Shown here piece by piece: positions 19,861 to 28,908 of a stretch of DNA of 64,000 nucleotides (within the stretch, counting starts at the first letter, position 1; the number at the start of each line of letters is the position of its first letter). The stretch covers positions 62,001 through 126,000 of the forward strand of contig CANMDW010000006.1 of the NCBI GenBank assembly GCA_947496705.1. Reading direction: 5' to 3'. Both the position numbers and the translations under genes were made by a program. Source of the DNA: an uncultured Aquimarina sp. GTDB lineage: Bacteria; Bacteroidota; Bacteroidia; Flavobacteriales; Flavobacteriaceae. Under the pieces are notes generated by a model. The model saw only the letters and a list, made by a program, of their open reading frames with translations. It was not told the DNA's origin and did no database searches.

Positions 19861-21141
19861 CTAATCACCATTTAATAAATAATTCCCGATTGCACACTTT
19901 AAACAAGCTTTTTGATTACAATATGCATTCTTGAGTTGGATTATCGCCTGTGAATGCATTGCATTTTCTACTGGCATGTTTAACCCCATAAACTTATCAA
20001 CAATACTGTTCTTTTCATTGGGTACCATAGAAATTAATCCCAAAACTTCTTCTTCGGGGTTTTTACCCAAACTTCGAGCATACATAAATTTGATTGGAAT
20101 TATGGTATTTATCAAAATCAAATCTATGAATGATTTTGTTATCCCTTTCTTTCTTGGTGCAGATTCTTTATCAAAAGTGTAGTGGCTTTTCCAAAAATCG
20201 CTCGTCTGCACTTTAAATAGTTCATAAAAGTCATTCACTGCTTTGGCTTCGATTACCCTGCTAAAAAGGTGTTGATTCTTAAAATAAAGCATCGCAAATT
20301 GTGCTAATCTTATGGTCGGGAAGTTAGGAGGCCTAAGTCTGAAAAAATGTACCGGTAATACTTCTGTCGTATCCAAGCTGAATTTATTTTTTAAGAATTG
20401 ATACTCATCCCGAAGTCTTTTTATATACTCAAACTCAAGATCATTTTCTAAAAGGCCAGCGTGACCAAAAAGCAGGGCTTCCAGTTGATCAACATCATCA
20501 CTGCATTTTCTAACAATCGAAAAATTCAGGGAATTGGCTAAGCTCAAGAAAGCCTCTCCGTTGACTTTCAAACCGAAATTCTTTGCCAAAAGTTTATATA
20601 GCACAGCTTCCCAATCATTTGCAACACCTTCTAGCAATAACAGTATCTGGTTTGATTTTTGTTCTAATCTTTCAAAATATAATCGTTCCTGCCAGTTAGA
20701 GATAATAAAATCTGAGACTTGAGGCAACTGTTTTTCACAGGCAATCCACCTTTTATTACTATCCTCAAAAAGCTTCTGATATCGTATTAAAAGTTTTTTG
20801 GGCACATAATCTATAAGCTGTAGTGTTGGTATTGTCGTATTATCTTTTCTAAAAACCTTCATATCATCTTCCCAAACCACATGTAGAATCACATTATCAT
20901 ACACAGGATCTTTTTCATGATGATGTGCATACCAATCACTCGATTTTATGTGTACCTCTACATTTCCAGCCCATTTTTGATCGTCAATAATCAATTGTGC
21001 ATTAAAAAAATCGGGTCCCGAATTATCTATATTATGAATTCCAACTTTCTGAAGTACAACATCTTTCTTGTCGGTAGTTTTTAGATTAAAGAGCTCAAAT
21101 TTTTTATATTTCCAGAGATATTGCAGAAAATCCTCGTTCAT
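19861..21141 (-). CDS. DUF2851 family protein
   Basis: A conserved Bacteroidota protein of unknown function, 426 residues from the start MNEDFLQYLWKYKKF. A further upstream ATG at 21180 would add 13 residues that do not look conserved. The N-terminal part has PDFFNAQLIIDDQKWAGNVE and VHIKSSDWYAHHHEKDPVYD, a nuclease-like or substrate-binding pattern with clustered His and Asp that is characteristic of DUF2851. The C-terminus has a cysteine cluster (CNQKACLKCAIG), which could bind metal. It lies 29 bp upstream of the PspC gene on the same strand. Confidence 0.85.
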   Translation of the reverse strand: MNEDFLQYLWKYKKFELFNLKTTDKKDVVLQKVGIHNIDNSGPDFFNAQLIIDDQKWAGNVEVHIKSSDWYAHHHEKDPVYDNVILHVVWEDDMKVFRKDNTTIPTLQLIDYVPKKLLIRYQKLFEDSNKRWIACEKQLPQVSDFIISNWQERLYFERLEQKSNQILLLLEGVANDWEAVLYKLLAKNFGLKVNGEAFLSLANSLNFSIVRKCSDDVDQLEALLFGHAGLLENDLEFEYIKRLRDEYQFLKNKFSLDTTEVLPVHFFRLRPPNFPTIRLAQFAMLYFKNQHLFSRVIEAKAVNDFYELFKVQTSDFWKSHYTFDKESAPRKKGITKSFIDLILINTIIPIKFMYARSLGKNPEEEVLGLISMVPNEKNSIVDKFMGLNMPVENAMHSQAIIQLKNAYCNQKACLKCAIGNYLLNGD

Positions 21142-21327
21142 CTGTTTTCTTAAGTTATATACTATTATTTGTTGTAACACCTACCGATCGACAGACAAGT
21201 AGAATATGCTATTAAACACTTTGGGTAGGATTGATAAAATTTTAATAGCTCATGAAAATAGTAAAATAATTCTAATAATGTAAGCCATTTATAAGAATAA
21301 AGACTATTCTAATAAACTAATGCATTA

Positions 21328-22179
21328 ATGAATAACATTCTAAAATCCTTCTTCATAGCTATATTTCCGGTGATAGCGCTTTATTTTGCTGTTGATAGTG
21401 TTGTCCATCTTATCAATCATGGGATATCGTATCGATATATAGGAAGATTACTAATCGCTTCTACTATTGCATTACTATTTATCTTAATTTTCATAAAGCC
21501 CGTGGCCCGGATGGATGCCAATCCCAAAACATATACCATTCCGATTGCCATTGGTTTTCTAATTAGCATGGTCTATGGCGGAATTATTGAGCAAGATATA
21601 CAGGGTTCACTGCCAAGTACTGGATTATTTTTGGGGTGGGTACTTTATATAAAATGGTATTCTACCTTTCAGGATAGAAAAATAAATTCAATAATTAAAG
21701 TGGGTGATCCATTACCTGAACTTAAACTACAGGATACTGAAAAAAATAAAGTAAGCACTTCAAAATTCATTGGTAACCCATCTATATTTTTATTCTACAG
21801 AGGCAATTGGTGCCCCTTATGTATGGCTCAGATAAAAGAGATTGCCGGGCAATATAAGGAATTGGAGAAAAGAAACGCCAATATGGTATTGATAAGTCCT
21901 CAGCCACATGGCCATACCAGATCTCTATCAAAAAAATTCGATCTAAGCTTCAATTTCCTGGTAGATCCAGATAATAGAGTTGCAAAGCAATTACAGATTT
22001 TTTCAAAAAACGGACTGCCAATGGGGTTTCAGGTGCTTGGTTATGGAAACGATACTGTGATGCCTACTGTAATTATAACAGATAAAACAGGAAAAATTAT
22101 CTTTGCCGATCTTACAAACAATTATAGAATAAGGCCAGAACCCGAAACTTTCCTTAAAATTTTGGATTCATACCAATAA
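21328..22179 (+). CDS. Membrane-anchored thioredoxin-fold protein (AhpC/TSA-like redoxin)
   Basis: The first 110 residues form about four hydrophobic segments. A redoxin domain follows (about 120-283) starting VGDPLPELKLQD, with the redox motif FYRGNWCPLCMAQIKEI (Cys162 and Cys165) and later VDPDNRVAKQLQIFSKNG and TVIITDKTGKIIF. The RGNWCPxC arrangement is that of the peroxiredoxin-like group, with two cysteines as in thioredoxin. The active site probably faces one side of the inner membrane; which side is not certain. It is transcribed alone, divergent from DUF2851. Confidence 0.82.
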   Translation: MNNILKSFFIAIFPVIALYFAVDSVVHLINHGISYRYIGRLLIASTIALLFILIFIKPVARMDANPKTYTIPIAIGFLISMVYGGIIEQDIQGSLPSTGLFLGWVLYIKWYSTFQDRKINSIIKVGDPLPELKLQDTEKNKVSTSKFIGNPSIFLFYRGNWCPLCMAQIKEIAGQYKELEKRNANMVLISPQPHGHTRSLSKKFDLSFNFLVDPDNRVAKQLQIFSKNGLPMGFQVLGYGNDTVMPTVIITDKTGKIIFADLTNNYRIRPEPETFLKILDSYQ

Positions 22180-22512
22180 ATCCCTCATTTCAATTTCTCA
22201 AACATTTAACACCTCTCAAAAAAATATAGCAAAAAGAGGTTAAAAGCTTAAAAATACGAACTAACCTACCCTAAATAGTACGATAGCCAAAGATAACTCT
22301 TAAAATCTAGTTAATACTGATGCAAAATGTACTATTGGTAAGATTTTATGTATTAATGGAAAACCTTACAACAATTTCATTTGTTTACTTTGTTCAAGAA
22401 TTAAAAGGGAAAAATAATTCACAAAATATAAAGATTACAAAACCCTAAGCTAAGTTGAGTTTGTGTTAGGTTATTGATGGTTGCCATTTCTTGGCGACCA
22501 TCTTTATTTTTA
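22180..22512 (+). terminator. Gap without gene; hairpin with T-run at 22476-22512
   Basis: No coding frame is convincing in this 330-bp gap. Near its end GATGGTTGCC (22476-22485) pairs with GGCGACCATC (22493-22502) with one G-T pair, and TTTATTTTTAT follows on the plus strand, a good rho-independent terminator. It lies almost 300 bp after the redoxin gene, so it either ends a long 3' UTR or closes a small untranslated transcript starting in the gap. Confidence 0.55.
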
Positions 22513-23490
22513 TACATTTATGTCTGGATACATATCAAACTTATTAAAAAAAGCTTTCCTGAATTTTGAAGAATTAGAATAATTAAGTGTATCCATGACT
22601 TCTTTTATAGACAGCCCTTCACCAAATATCATATTATAAGAGCTTTCGAGCTTTTTGTTGTTAAAAAACTCCAAAGGCGTTTGATTGTGAATTTCTTTGA
22701 ACATATTAAAGAAGTTTGTACGGCTCATATGTGCCATAATCGCCAATTGATCTACACCTATAAAGGGTTCATGAAGATTATTTTTGAGATAATTACTCAC
22801 CTTATAAATATTACCTACCTGGGCACTATTAATATTAAAAGGATTACTTTCTGTCTCCCATCTCAAAACATCTTTCCAGAACGTTTCCAGCAATCGTATC
22901 CCTCTGGCAATAAAATAAAGATAATTCTCTACTGTCCGAAAATCCGGCTCTACGATTTGGTCAAAAAGATTAGATTGTTTATATGAAAGGTAAAACTTAT
23001 TAATATACTCATGAGAATATCTTATGTAACTATCTACCTTACCAGCCATTTCACTATTCTTCATAAAATAGGACTCGGTATACGAGCTTTTCAATACGAT
23101 CATTGTTGATTTTACCTCGGCTCCTTTGGGTATAAAAACCTGCTCTCCCTTTTGTGCATCCATACATCGCATATTACCAGGGGTATAACTGTCTGAATAG
23201 GTACTTATAATCTGATCTTTACCTAGTTGATGGTCTAATGCATATTTTCTGAAATGAAGAATAATATCTTTCTCATCAATAGGTCTTCTGATATATTCAA
23301 TATCGGTGTTGGCTTTATAATTATTCACCAACAAAAAGACATCGGGAGATATTTTATAGTATGATAAATATCCTTCTCCGATTTCGGGTGGAAAATAAAT
23401 ACGATCTGAACAACTATCAGGATCCAGTTGTGATCTGAAATAATCCCGTAGTTTATCGATATCAGAAAAGTCAAATGTATATATACACAT
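22510..23490 (-). CDS. AraC-family transcriptional regulator
   Basis: The 326-residue protein has an N-terminal sensing region without recognised family and a C-terminal AraC DNA-binding domain with two helix-turn-helix units: LHEPFIGVDQLAIMAHMSRTN with FFNMFKEIHNQTPLEFFNNK, and GLSIKEVMDTLNYSNSSKFR with KAFFNKFDMYPD. The layout resembles the YSIRK/HTH_18 group in Bacteroidota. It stands alone between a terminator and the cysteine-metabolism gene, so its targets are unknown. The stop codon is close to the plus-strand hairpin at 22476. Confidence 0.85.
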   Translation of the reverse strand: MCIYTFDFSDIDKLRDYFRSQLDPDSCSDRIYFPPEIGEGYLSYYKISPDVFLLVNNYKANTDIEYIRRPIDEKDIILHFRKYALDHQLGKDQIISTYSDSYTPGNMRCMDAQKGEQVFIPKGAEVKSTMIVLKSSYTESYFMKNSEMAGKVDSYIRYSHEYINKFYLSYKQSNLFDQIVEPDFRTVENYLYFIARGIRLLETFWKDVLRWETESNPFNINSAQVGNIYKVSNYLKNNLHEPFIGVDQLAIMAHMSRTNFFNMFKEIHNQTPLEFFNNKKLESSYNMIFGEGLSIKEVMDTLNYSNSSKFRKAFFNKFDMYPDINV

Positions 23491-23651
23491 AATCCTATGG
23501 TTTTATACGAATCTTTTTGTTATAGATAAGCACCCCACATTATAGTTGCGTACTATTTTCACAAAAAGAGATTACGATATAAAAAAACAACCCCTTTATT
23601 AGCATATAATGCTAATAGAGGGGAGGCAAATTATTGTTTAAATATACTAAT

Positions 23652-25037
23652 TTATTTTATATGGCTTATTACATCATATTTTGTAATGATATGATGATTT
23701 CCATTTCCCAAATCAACCAGTACGGCGGGGTTCCCATTTTTTATCAATCCGGATATTTCATCCAGAGACGTTTTGGCATTCACAATTGGAAAAGGCGCTT
23801 TCATGATTTCTTTAATAGGCGTGCTATCCATATTTTTATCATCCATAAAAGCTGTAAACAAAGCACTTTCATCTACCGACCCTACAAATCCTTCACTATC
23901 TACCACTGGTATTTGCGAGATTTGAAATTTACGCATACGTTCGATAGCATGTGATACCAACTCTTCGGTTTTAACTGTGATCAATGGTTTATCTTCATGA
24001 TCTTTTACCAAATCAACTGCTGTAGATACTTCTTCTTCTAGAAATCCTCGTTCACGCATCCAATCATCATTAAACATTTTACCTACGTACCTGCTGCCAT
24101 GATCGTGATATAAAATAACGACAACATCATCTTTTGTGAAGTTTTCTTTTAATTGCAATAGTCCTTTTATTGCTGCTCCTGCACTATTCCCCAAGAACAT
24201 ACCTTCTTCTTTGGCCAGTCTTTGGGTGTATACTGCTGCGTCCTTATCAGTAACTTTAGTAAATCCATCGATTACCGAAAAATCAACATTTTTAGGAAGA
24301 ATATCTTCTCCAATACCTTCGGTGATGTACGAATAGATTTCATTTTCATCAAAAATACCGGTTTCGTGATATTTCTTAAAAACAGAGCCGTAGGTATCTA
24401 CTCCCCAAACTTTGATATTGGGATTTTTTTCTTTCAGGTACTTCCCTACTCCAGATATAGTTCCTCCGGTACCTACTCCAACAATAAAATGGGTTACTTT
24501 CCCATCAGTCTGTTCCCAAATCTCTGGCCCAGTACTTTCATAGTGTGCAATGGCATTCGAAGGGTTATCATATTGATTTACATACCAGGAATTTGGAGTT
24601 TCCTCTGCCAGTTTTCTTGAAACCGAATAATACGATCTAGGATCATCGGGTTCTACATTGGTAGGACACACCATCACCTTGGCTCCCACAGCACGCAGAA
24701 TATCCATTTTTTCTTTGGATTGTTTATCTGCCATTACGCAAATTAACTTGTATCCTTTTACGATAGCAACCAAAGCCAGCCCCATTCCTGTATTACCCGA
24801 TGTACCTTCAATAATGGTACCTCCTGGTTTTAAACGTCCATCTGCTTCTGCATCTTCAATCATTTTTAGCGCCATACGATCCTTCACCGAATTTCCGGGA
24901 TTGAAGGTCTCATATTTAGCTAGCACCAGTGCATCTACATCTTTTACCAGGGCATTCATCTTTACCAAAGGAGTATTTCCAATAGTCTCTAATATATTTT
25001 CTGCGTATTCCACTCTTATAATTTTAAGAAATCCCAT
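23652..25037 (-). CDS. PLP-dependent cysteine synthase/cystathionine beta-synthase with CBS pair
   Basis: This enzyme of the tryptophan-synthase-beta fold makes cysteine or cystathionine from serine derivatives. The PLP lysine is Lys52 in NPGNSVKDR; the substrate loop EGTSGNTGMGLALVA and the phosphate loop VGVGTGGTISG follow. A C-terminal CBS pair (about residues 340-461) should bind an adenosyl ligand, giving regulation as in human CBS. At 461 residues it matches bacterial CBS rather than plain CysK (about 310). No second sulfur gene is adjacent. A Bacteroidota -7 element lies just upstream. Confidence 0.92.
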   Translation of the reverse strand: MGFLKIIRVEYAENILETIGNTPLVKMNALVKDVDALVLAKYETFNPGNSVKDRMALKMIEDAEADGRLKPGGTIIEGTSGNTGMGLALVAIVKGYKLICVMADKQSKEKMDILRAVGAKVMVCPTNVEPDDPRSYYSVSRKLAEETPNSWYVNQYDNPSNAIAHYESTGPEIWEQTDGKVTHFIVGVGTGGTISGVGKYLKEKNPNIKVWGVDTYGSVFKKYHETGIFDENEIYSYITEGIGEDILPKNVDFSVIDGFTKVTDKDAAVYTQRLAKEEGMFLGNSAGAAIKGLLQLKENFTKDDVVVILYHDHGSRYVGKMFNDDWMRERGFLEEEVSTAVDLVKDHEDKPLITVKTEELVSHAIERMRKFQISQIPVVDSEGFVGSVDESALFTAFMDDKNMDSTPIKEIMKAPFPIVNAKTSLDEISGLIKNGNPAVLVDLGNGNHHIITKYDVISHIK

Positions 25038-25058
25038 TTACGGGTATTTTTGCGTATG

Positions 25059-25089
25059 CAAAGATACAATCTAGATTATCGATTGGCAA
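25059..25089 (-). promoter_or_regulatory. Promoter of the CBS-like gene
   Basis: TATCTTTG (25059-25066, minus strand) with a partial -33 TTG (25087-25089) 20 bp upstream. The start codon at 25037 would leave a short leader of about 15 nt. Confidence 0.6.
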
Positions 25090-25110
25090 TTTTTGAGAAA
25101 GAATAACTAG

Positions 25111-26352
25111 CTACTGAAAACGTATTGATTTTGTAGGAGATATTTTTGAAACAATATATGAGGGAATCAGTAACATCAATAAACATAAAAGCATTGTTCC
25201 CAGGTTAAGCAGTAAAATGTACCCAAAATCAATATATACCGGGGCCGTGCTCACATAATACGTTTGGGGATTAAGCCCCACAACACCATACTTATTTTGA
25301 ATAAAAAGCAGGCCTATACCTATAAGATTTCCCCAAAACAGACCAACCAAAATCAGGTAGGTTGCATTATAGAGGAACATTTTTCTAATACTCCAATCGT
25401 TGGATCCCAAAGCTTTCAATATTCCGATCATGGGAGTCCTCTCAAGAATTAAAACCAGTAAAGCCGTAATCATATTGATCCCGGCTACCAGGATAATAAT
25501 CCCGATAATACCAATAATATTTAAATCAAAAAGCTTTAGCCATTCAAAAATGGTCGCATATTTAAGTGTAATCGTCTGGCTATCTAAGGTAGAAGGAATA
25601 TTCTCATAAATCTCCTGCCCCTTTTGATCGATTTCCTCAAAATCATCAATAAAAACTTCAAAATTGCCCACCTTATCGGTCTCCCACTTATTCATCTTTT
25701 GGATATGCCGTATATCGGCAAAAAGAAATTTCTCATCAAACTCCTGAAATCCGGAGTTATAAATCCCAACAATCTTAAAAGCCCGTATGTAGGGTTTTGA
25801 ATTTGTCGAGGAGTTTTTCTTCAGAAAATATGTAATCGCCTTATCTCCTATAGTAAGTCCCAGCCGATTGGCAATATGTGAAGACAATAAAATTTCTTCG
25901 TTTAATTTTCCGCTAACATCTGGTAGGCGGCCTTCAATCAAATATTCTTTAAAGTAATCCCAATCATAATCCTGCCCAATCCCTTTTACCACTACGCCGT
26001 CAAAATCTGTAGCTGTACGTATTAACCCCATCTTGGTAGCCACACCCTGCATATGCACAACCCCCTCAACATCAGGGAAATCGGGATAAAAATTTTGACC
26101 TTTTGTGATAGGGATGATTGATTCGACACTGCTGTTATTATCAAAACTTGAAATCAAAATATGACCATTGAACGCTGCTACTTTTTCTCGTATTTTATGC
26201 TGTAACCCGACACCTGTGGCTACAGTGATCAGCATCATAATCATTCCAATTGCAATTGCAGAAATTGCAATTTTTATGATTGGAGCCGAAATGCTACTTT
26301 TATGTTCCTTACCTTTGATAAGGCGTTTGGCGATAAAATACTCGAAATTCAA
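25111..26352 (-). CDS. ABC transporter permease of the LolC/LolE (FtsX-like) type
   Basis: The 413-residue protein has the MacB/LolE topology: an N-terminal membrane helix (IIKIAISAIAIGMIMMLITVA), a periplasmic domain of about 220 residues, and three C-terminal helices with the FtsX-like segment LERTPMIGILKALGSNDWSIRKMF. The start MNFEYFIAKRLIKGKEHKSS is typical. In proteobacteria LolCDE moves lipoproteins off the inner membrane; the ATPase is not adjacent here, so the role is inferred. Its start codon lies 2 bp from that of the divergent NamZ-type gene, so each promoter must overlap the other gene. Confidence 0.88.
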   Translation of the reverse strand: MNFEYFIAKRLIKGKEHKSSISAPIIKIAISAIAIGMIMMLITVATGVGLQHKIREKVAAFNGHILISSFDNNSSVESIIPITKGQNFYPDFPDVEGVVHMQGVATKMGLIRTATDFDGVVVKGIGQDYDWDYFKEYLIEGRLPDVSGKLNEEILLSSHIANRLGLTIGDKAITYFLKKNSSTNSKPYIRAFKIVGIYNSGFQEFDEKFLFADIRHIQKMNKWETDKVGNFEVFIDDFEEIDQKGQEIYENIPSTLDSQTITLKYATIFEWLKLFDLNIIGIIGIIILVAGINMITALLVLILERTPMIGILKALGSNDWSIRKMFLYNATYLILVGLFWGNLIGIGLLFIQNKYGVVGLNPQTYYVSTAPVYIDFGYILLLNLGTMLLCLLMLLIPSYIVSKISPTKSIRFQ

Positions 26353-26354
26353 GC

Positions 26355-27662
26355 TTGACTATGGTTTTTATTAGAACTGCATCTACCTTTTTGTTAGATA
26401 AATTCAAAAATACATTATTATTCCTTTGTATAATTTTTATTTCTTGCGTAAGTGGAATAAAAGTGTCTTCATCACCCCTTAATTCAGAAATTAAAAAACC
26501 TATTTCTGAAGCATATATTGCCCAGAACACCTTAAAACCTCTTCAAAATGTAGTGATTGGAGCCAATCGTACAGATCTGTACATACCCATTTTAGAAAAT
26601 AAAAAAGTAGCCATCGTAGGAAATCAAACCTCGGTTATTTTTAAAGATAGTATTACCAATCAAAATTATGTTCATCTGGTAGATTCTTTATTATCTCTAC
26701 ATATTAACATTCAGAAAGTCTTCGCTCCCGAGCACGGTTTCAGAGGTAAGGCCGATGCCGGGGAATTGGTTGCAGACGGTAAGGATATTAAAACCGGCTT
26801 ACCTATAATTTCGCTATATGGTAAAAATAAAAAGCCTTCAAAAGAGGCATTGGCCAATGTGGATATTCTGGTGTTTGACATTCAGGATGTTGGGGTTCGA
26901 TTTTATACTTATATTTCTACATTGCATTATGTGATGCAGGCTTGCGCCGAAAATAATATTTCTCTGTTGATATTAGATCGCCCAAATCCCAATGCACATT
27001 ATATTGACGGCCCAACACTAGAGCCAGAACATTCAAGTTTTTTGGGGGTTCACCCTATACCCCTGGTACATGGTATGACCATGGGGGAATATGCCCAGAT
27101 GACAAATGGCGAGGGCTGGCTGGGCAAAGGTTTAACATGTGAGATCAATATTATCCCGATCAAGAATTATACACACGATATTTCATATAGTTTGCCAATC
27201 AGGCCGTCTCCTAATTTACCTAATGATAAAGCTATCAATTTATATCCCAGCCTTGGTTTTTTTGAAGGAACTACAATCAATGCCGGTCGTGGTACAGAAA
27301 CTCAATTTCAGATTTTTGGTTCACCAGACCTGGCCATCGAAAAACATGATTACGCCTTTATCCCCCAACCCAACTTTGGTGCCAAATATCCCAAACATCA
27401 GGGGGAGGTATGCTACGGAAAAGATCTAAGAAAGACCGAACGTCTTGATTCTATACGTATAGATTGGCTGATTAATGCTTATAAAAACTCGAACAACAAA
27501 GACAAGTTCTTTAATACTAAATCATTTACTTTGCATGCAGGTACAGAAAAATTACAACAACAAATTCAACAAGGCAAAAGCAGTAAGGAAATAAAAGCAT
27601 CCTGGATTGAGGAGCTTCAAAGGTTTAAAACTAAAAGAAAAAAGTATTTAATATATCCTTAG
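26355..27662 (+). CDS. Exo-beta-N-acetylmuramidase NamZ-type lipoprotein (DUF1343)
   Basis: DUF1343 proteins (NamZ, GH171) remove N-acetylmuramic acid from the ends of peptidoglycan fragments. The 435-residue protein has a lipoprotein-like signal (LLFLCIIFISC), then the family core: IGANRTDLYIPILENKKVAIVGNQ in part, VFAPEHGFRGKADAG, LPIISLYG, DIQDVGVRFYTYISTL, DRPNPN and GEYAQMTNGEGW. The N-terminal residues before the signal are long and hydrophilic, so the real start may be an alternative codon downstream. The product probably acts in the periplasm or outer-membrane lumen in wall recycling. Confidence 0.88.
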   Translation: MTMVFIRTASTFLLDKFKNTLLFLCIIFISCVSGIKVSSSPLNSEIKKPISEAYIAQNTLKPLQNVVIGANRTDLYIPILENKKVAIVGNQTSVIFKDSITNQNYVHLVDSLLSLHINIQKVFAPEHGFRGKADAGELVADGKDIKTGLPIISLYGKNKKPSKEALANVDILVFDIQDVGVRFYTYISTLHYVMQACAENNISLLILDRPNPNAHYIDGPTLEPEHSSFLGVHPIPLVHGMTMGEYAQMTNGEGWLGKGLTCEINIIPIKNYTHDISYSLPIRPSPNLPNDKAINLYPSLGFFEGTTINAGRGTETQFQIFGSPDLAIEKHDYAFIPQPNFGAKYPKHQGEVCYGKDLRKTERLDSIRIDWLINAYKNSNNKDKFFNTKSFTLHAGTEKLQQQIQQGKSSKEIKASWIEELQRFKTKRKKYLIYP

Positions 27663-27710
27663 CAGTATAAACCCCTGTTTTCAGGGATAAAAACATAAAG
27701 TAAGAATCAA

Positions 27711-27718
27711 TACATTTG
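27711..27718 (+). promoter_or_regulatory. -7 element upstream of the LipL32-like gene
   Basis: TACATTTG matches the Bacteroidota -7 element; no good TTTG is found at the right distance upstream. The leader to the ATG would be about 90 nt and contains no gene. Confidence 0.45.
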
Positions 27719-27810
27719 CTAATGTTATTATTTTTATAGAAAAAACAAATACAAAACATTAAAAAGGTGTGTATCACTATCAATTATAACTAAAACTAAA
27801 TTAATTAATT

Positions 27811-28494
27811 ATGAAAACAAAAGTCTTAATTTTATTATGTGCATTTGCCTTAGCCAGCACTGTGGATACCCATGCTCAAAAACTAAAGAAATTTGGCGGT
27901 TTAACAGAAAAAAAGATAGGTCCCAAAACCATAAAAGTACCCTATACTGATATTGTTTCTTATCTTGGATATGCAGCTCCGGGTAATGAAGATGAAGTAA
28001 AAGACAATAAAAAGTTTTATTACATTTATGTATGGATTCCTGCCGTAGCTCCAGAGCTTGGAGTAAGAATGATGTCTCCTGTAGGTAATACCAAAATAAA
28101 AGGAGCAACGATGTCTAAATCATACGAAGAAAATACTGGCTCCAGTGATTATTTTGACACATATATTACTTTGGAACGTTCTGATATCGTAAGTAAAGAT
28201 AACATTAGTGATGAAGCAGTAAAAGCTGCCAACTGGACTATACTAGAACGTAATGATGATAGTAGCGAAATGCCAAAGCAGCCTAGCGGAAGTAGCTATA
28301 ACTCATTATTGAGATACAAAAGTGAAGCAGGTGATCCTCTGAAAGCTTTGACCGTAGGATTATACCGCATTGGTTTTACTACATACAAAACAGGCGAAGT
28401 AAAAGGTACTTTTCTTGCACAGGTAGCAGCTCCAATCAAACTACCAGGGGTAGTAATGGCAAAAACTATTGAAGATCTAAAAAAAGGAATGTAA
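27811..28494 (+). CDS. LipL32-family surface protein
   Basis: LipL32 is the most abundant outer-membrane lipoprotein of pathogenic Leptospira, and a homologue is known in Pseudoalteromonas tunicata; both bind matrix proteins. This 227-residue protein has conserved blocks that I recognise from LipL32: YYIYVWIPAV (70-79), GVRMMSP (84-90), SSYNSLLRYK (161-170) and LYRIGFTTYKTGEVKG (184-199). It has a type I signal peptide (cleavage probably near Ala22), not a lipobox, unlike LipL32. The Asp-rich calcium loop of LipL32 is reduced here to ERNDDSSE (146-153). It has its own leader and a strong terminator, and no neighbouring gene suggests a pathway. Confidence 0.85.
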   Translation: MKTKVLILLCAFALASTVDTHAQKLKKFGGLTEKKIGPKTIKVPYTDIVSYLGYAAPGNEDEVKDNKKFYYIYVWIPAVAPELGVRMMSPVGNTKIKGATMSKSYEENTGSSDYFDTYITLERSDIVSKDNISDEAVKAANWTILERNDDSSEMPKQPSGSSYNSLLRYKSEAGDPLKALTVGLYRIGFTTYKTGEVKGTFLAQVAAPIKLPGVVMAKTIEDLKKGM

Positions 28495-28519
28495 AAAAAC
28501 ACCAATTTGTAGATACACA

Positions 28520-28567
28520 CCAGGATATTCCTATGTTTTTATAAAAACATAGGAATATCTGTTTTTT
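28520..28567 (+). terminator. Strong intrinsic terminator of the LipL32-like gene
   Basis: A perfect inverted repeat spans 28524-28559 (arms GATATTCCTATGTTTTTA and its complement, hardly any loop) and is followed by TGTTTTTT on the plus strand, 26 bp after the stop codon. Confidence 0.85.
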
Positions 28568-28646
28568 AGCCTTACTTTTCTATTTACTGCAAAATTATTC
28601 TCGTTCTACAACAGGACAGGCTATTTTGCCCTCTAATCTACCCTAT

Positions 28647-28661
28647 CTGCCGGCCAGGCAG
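28647..28661. repeat. CTGCC/GGCAG palindrome
   Basis: CTGCC-GGCCA-GGCAG followed by a second small hairpin (TTTCCC/GGGAAA near 28664-28681). It belongs with the GC-rich palindromes at 8955, 16742 and 48143. Confidence 0.5.
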
Positions 28662-28717
28662 GCTTTCCCATAAAAGGGAAAGGAACTTATTATAATTTGA
28701 AATTATTTATGGGTGTC

Positions 28718-28794
28718 GGAGGAGATCGCTCGGAGTTCAAAAATAACTCCTCCGGGGTGGAGGAGATCGCCCGGAGTTCAAATGTAACTCCTCC
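28718..28794. repeat. Two tandem 36-bp hairpin units
   Basis: Two nearly identical units (28718-28753 and 28759-28794, period 41 bp) each start with GGAGGAGATCGC, continue with CGGAGTTCAAA and end with AACTCCTCC, so each can fold on itself. They lie in the 414-bp gap 28495-28908, which otherwise holds the terminator and palindrome listed and no gene. The form resembles REP-type dispersed repeats. Confidence 0.7.
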
Positions 28795-28908
28795 AGGTCG
28801 AAACTACCAGCTTACCCATATCTTTTTAGTAAAGAAGTCTAAAGGAACGTAGTAACAGCTCCCTGGCATTAGATTAGACAGCATAATTTTTCGCTTAAAT
28901 ATCAAAAC

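Noticed and set aside
27673..27685. Small hairpin CCCTG/CAGGG after the NamZ-type gene as terminator
   Set aside because: The stem is only 5 bp and no T-run follows on the plus strand.
28718..28794. Possible CRISPR array
   Set aside because: There are only two units, the 5-bp space between them is too short for a spacer, and each unit is fully self-complementary; no cas genes are present.
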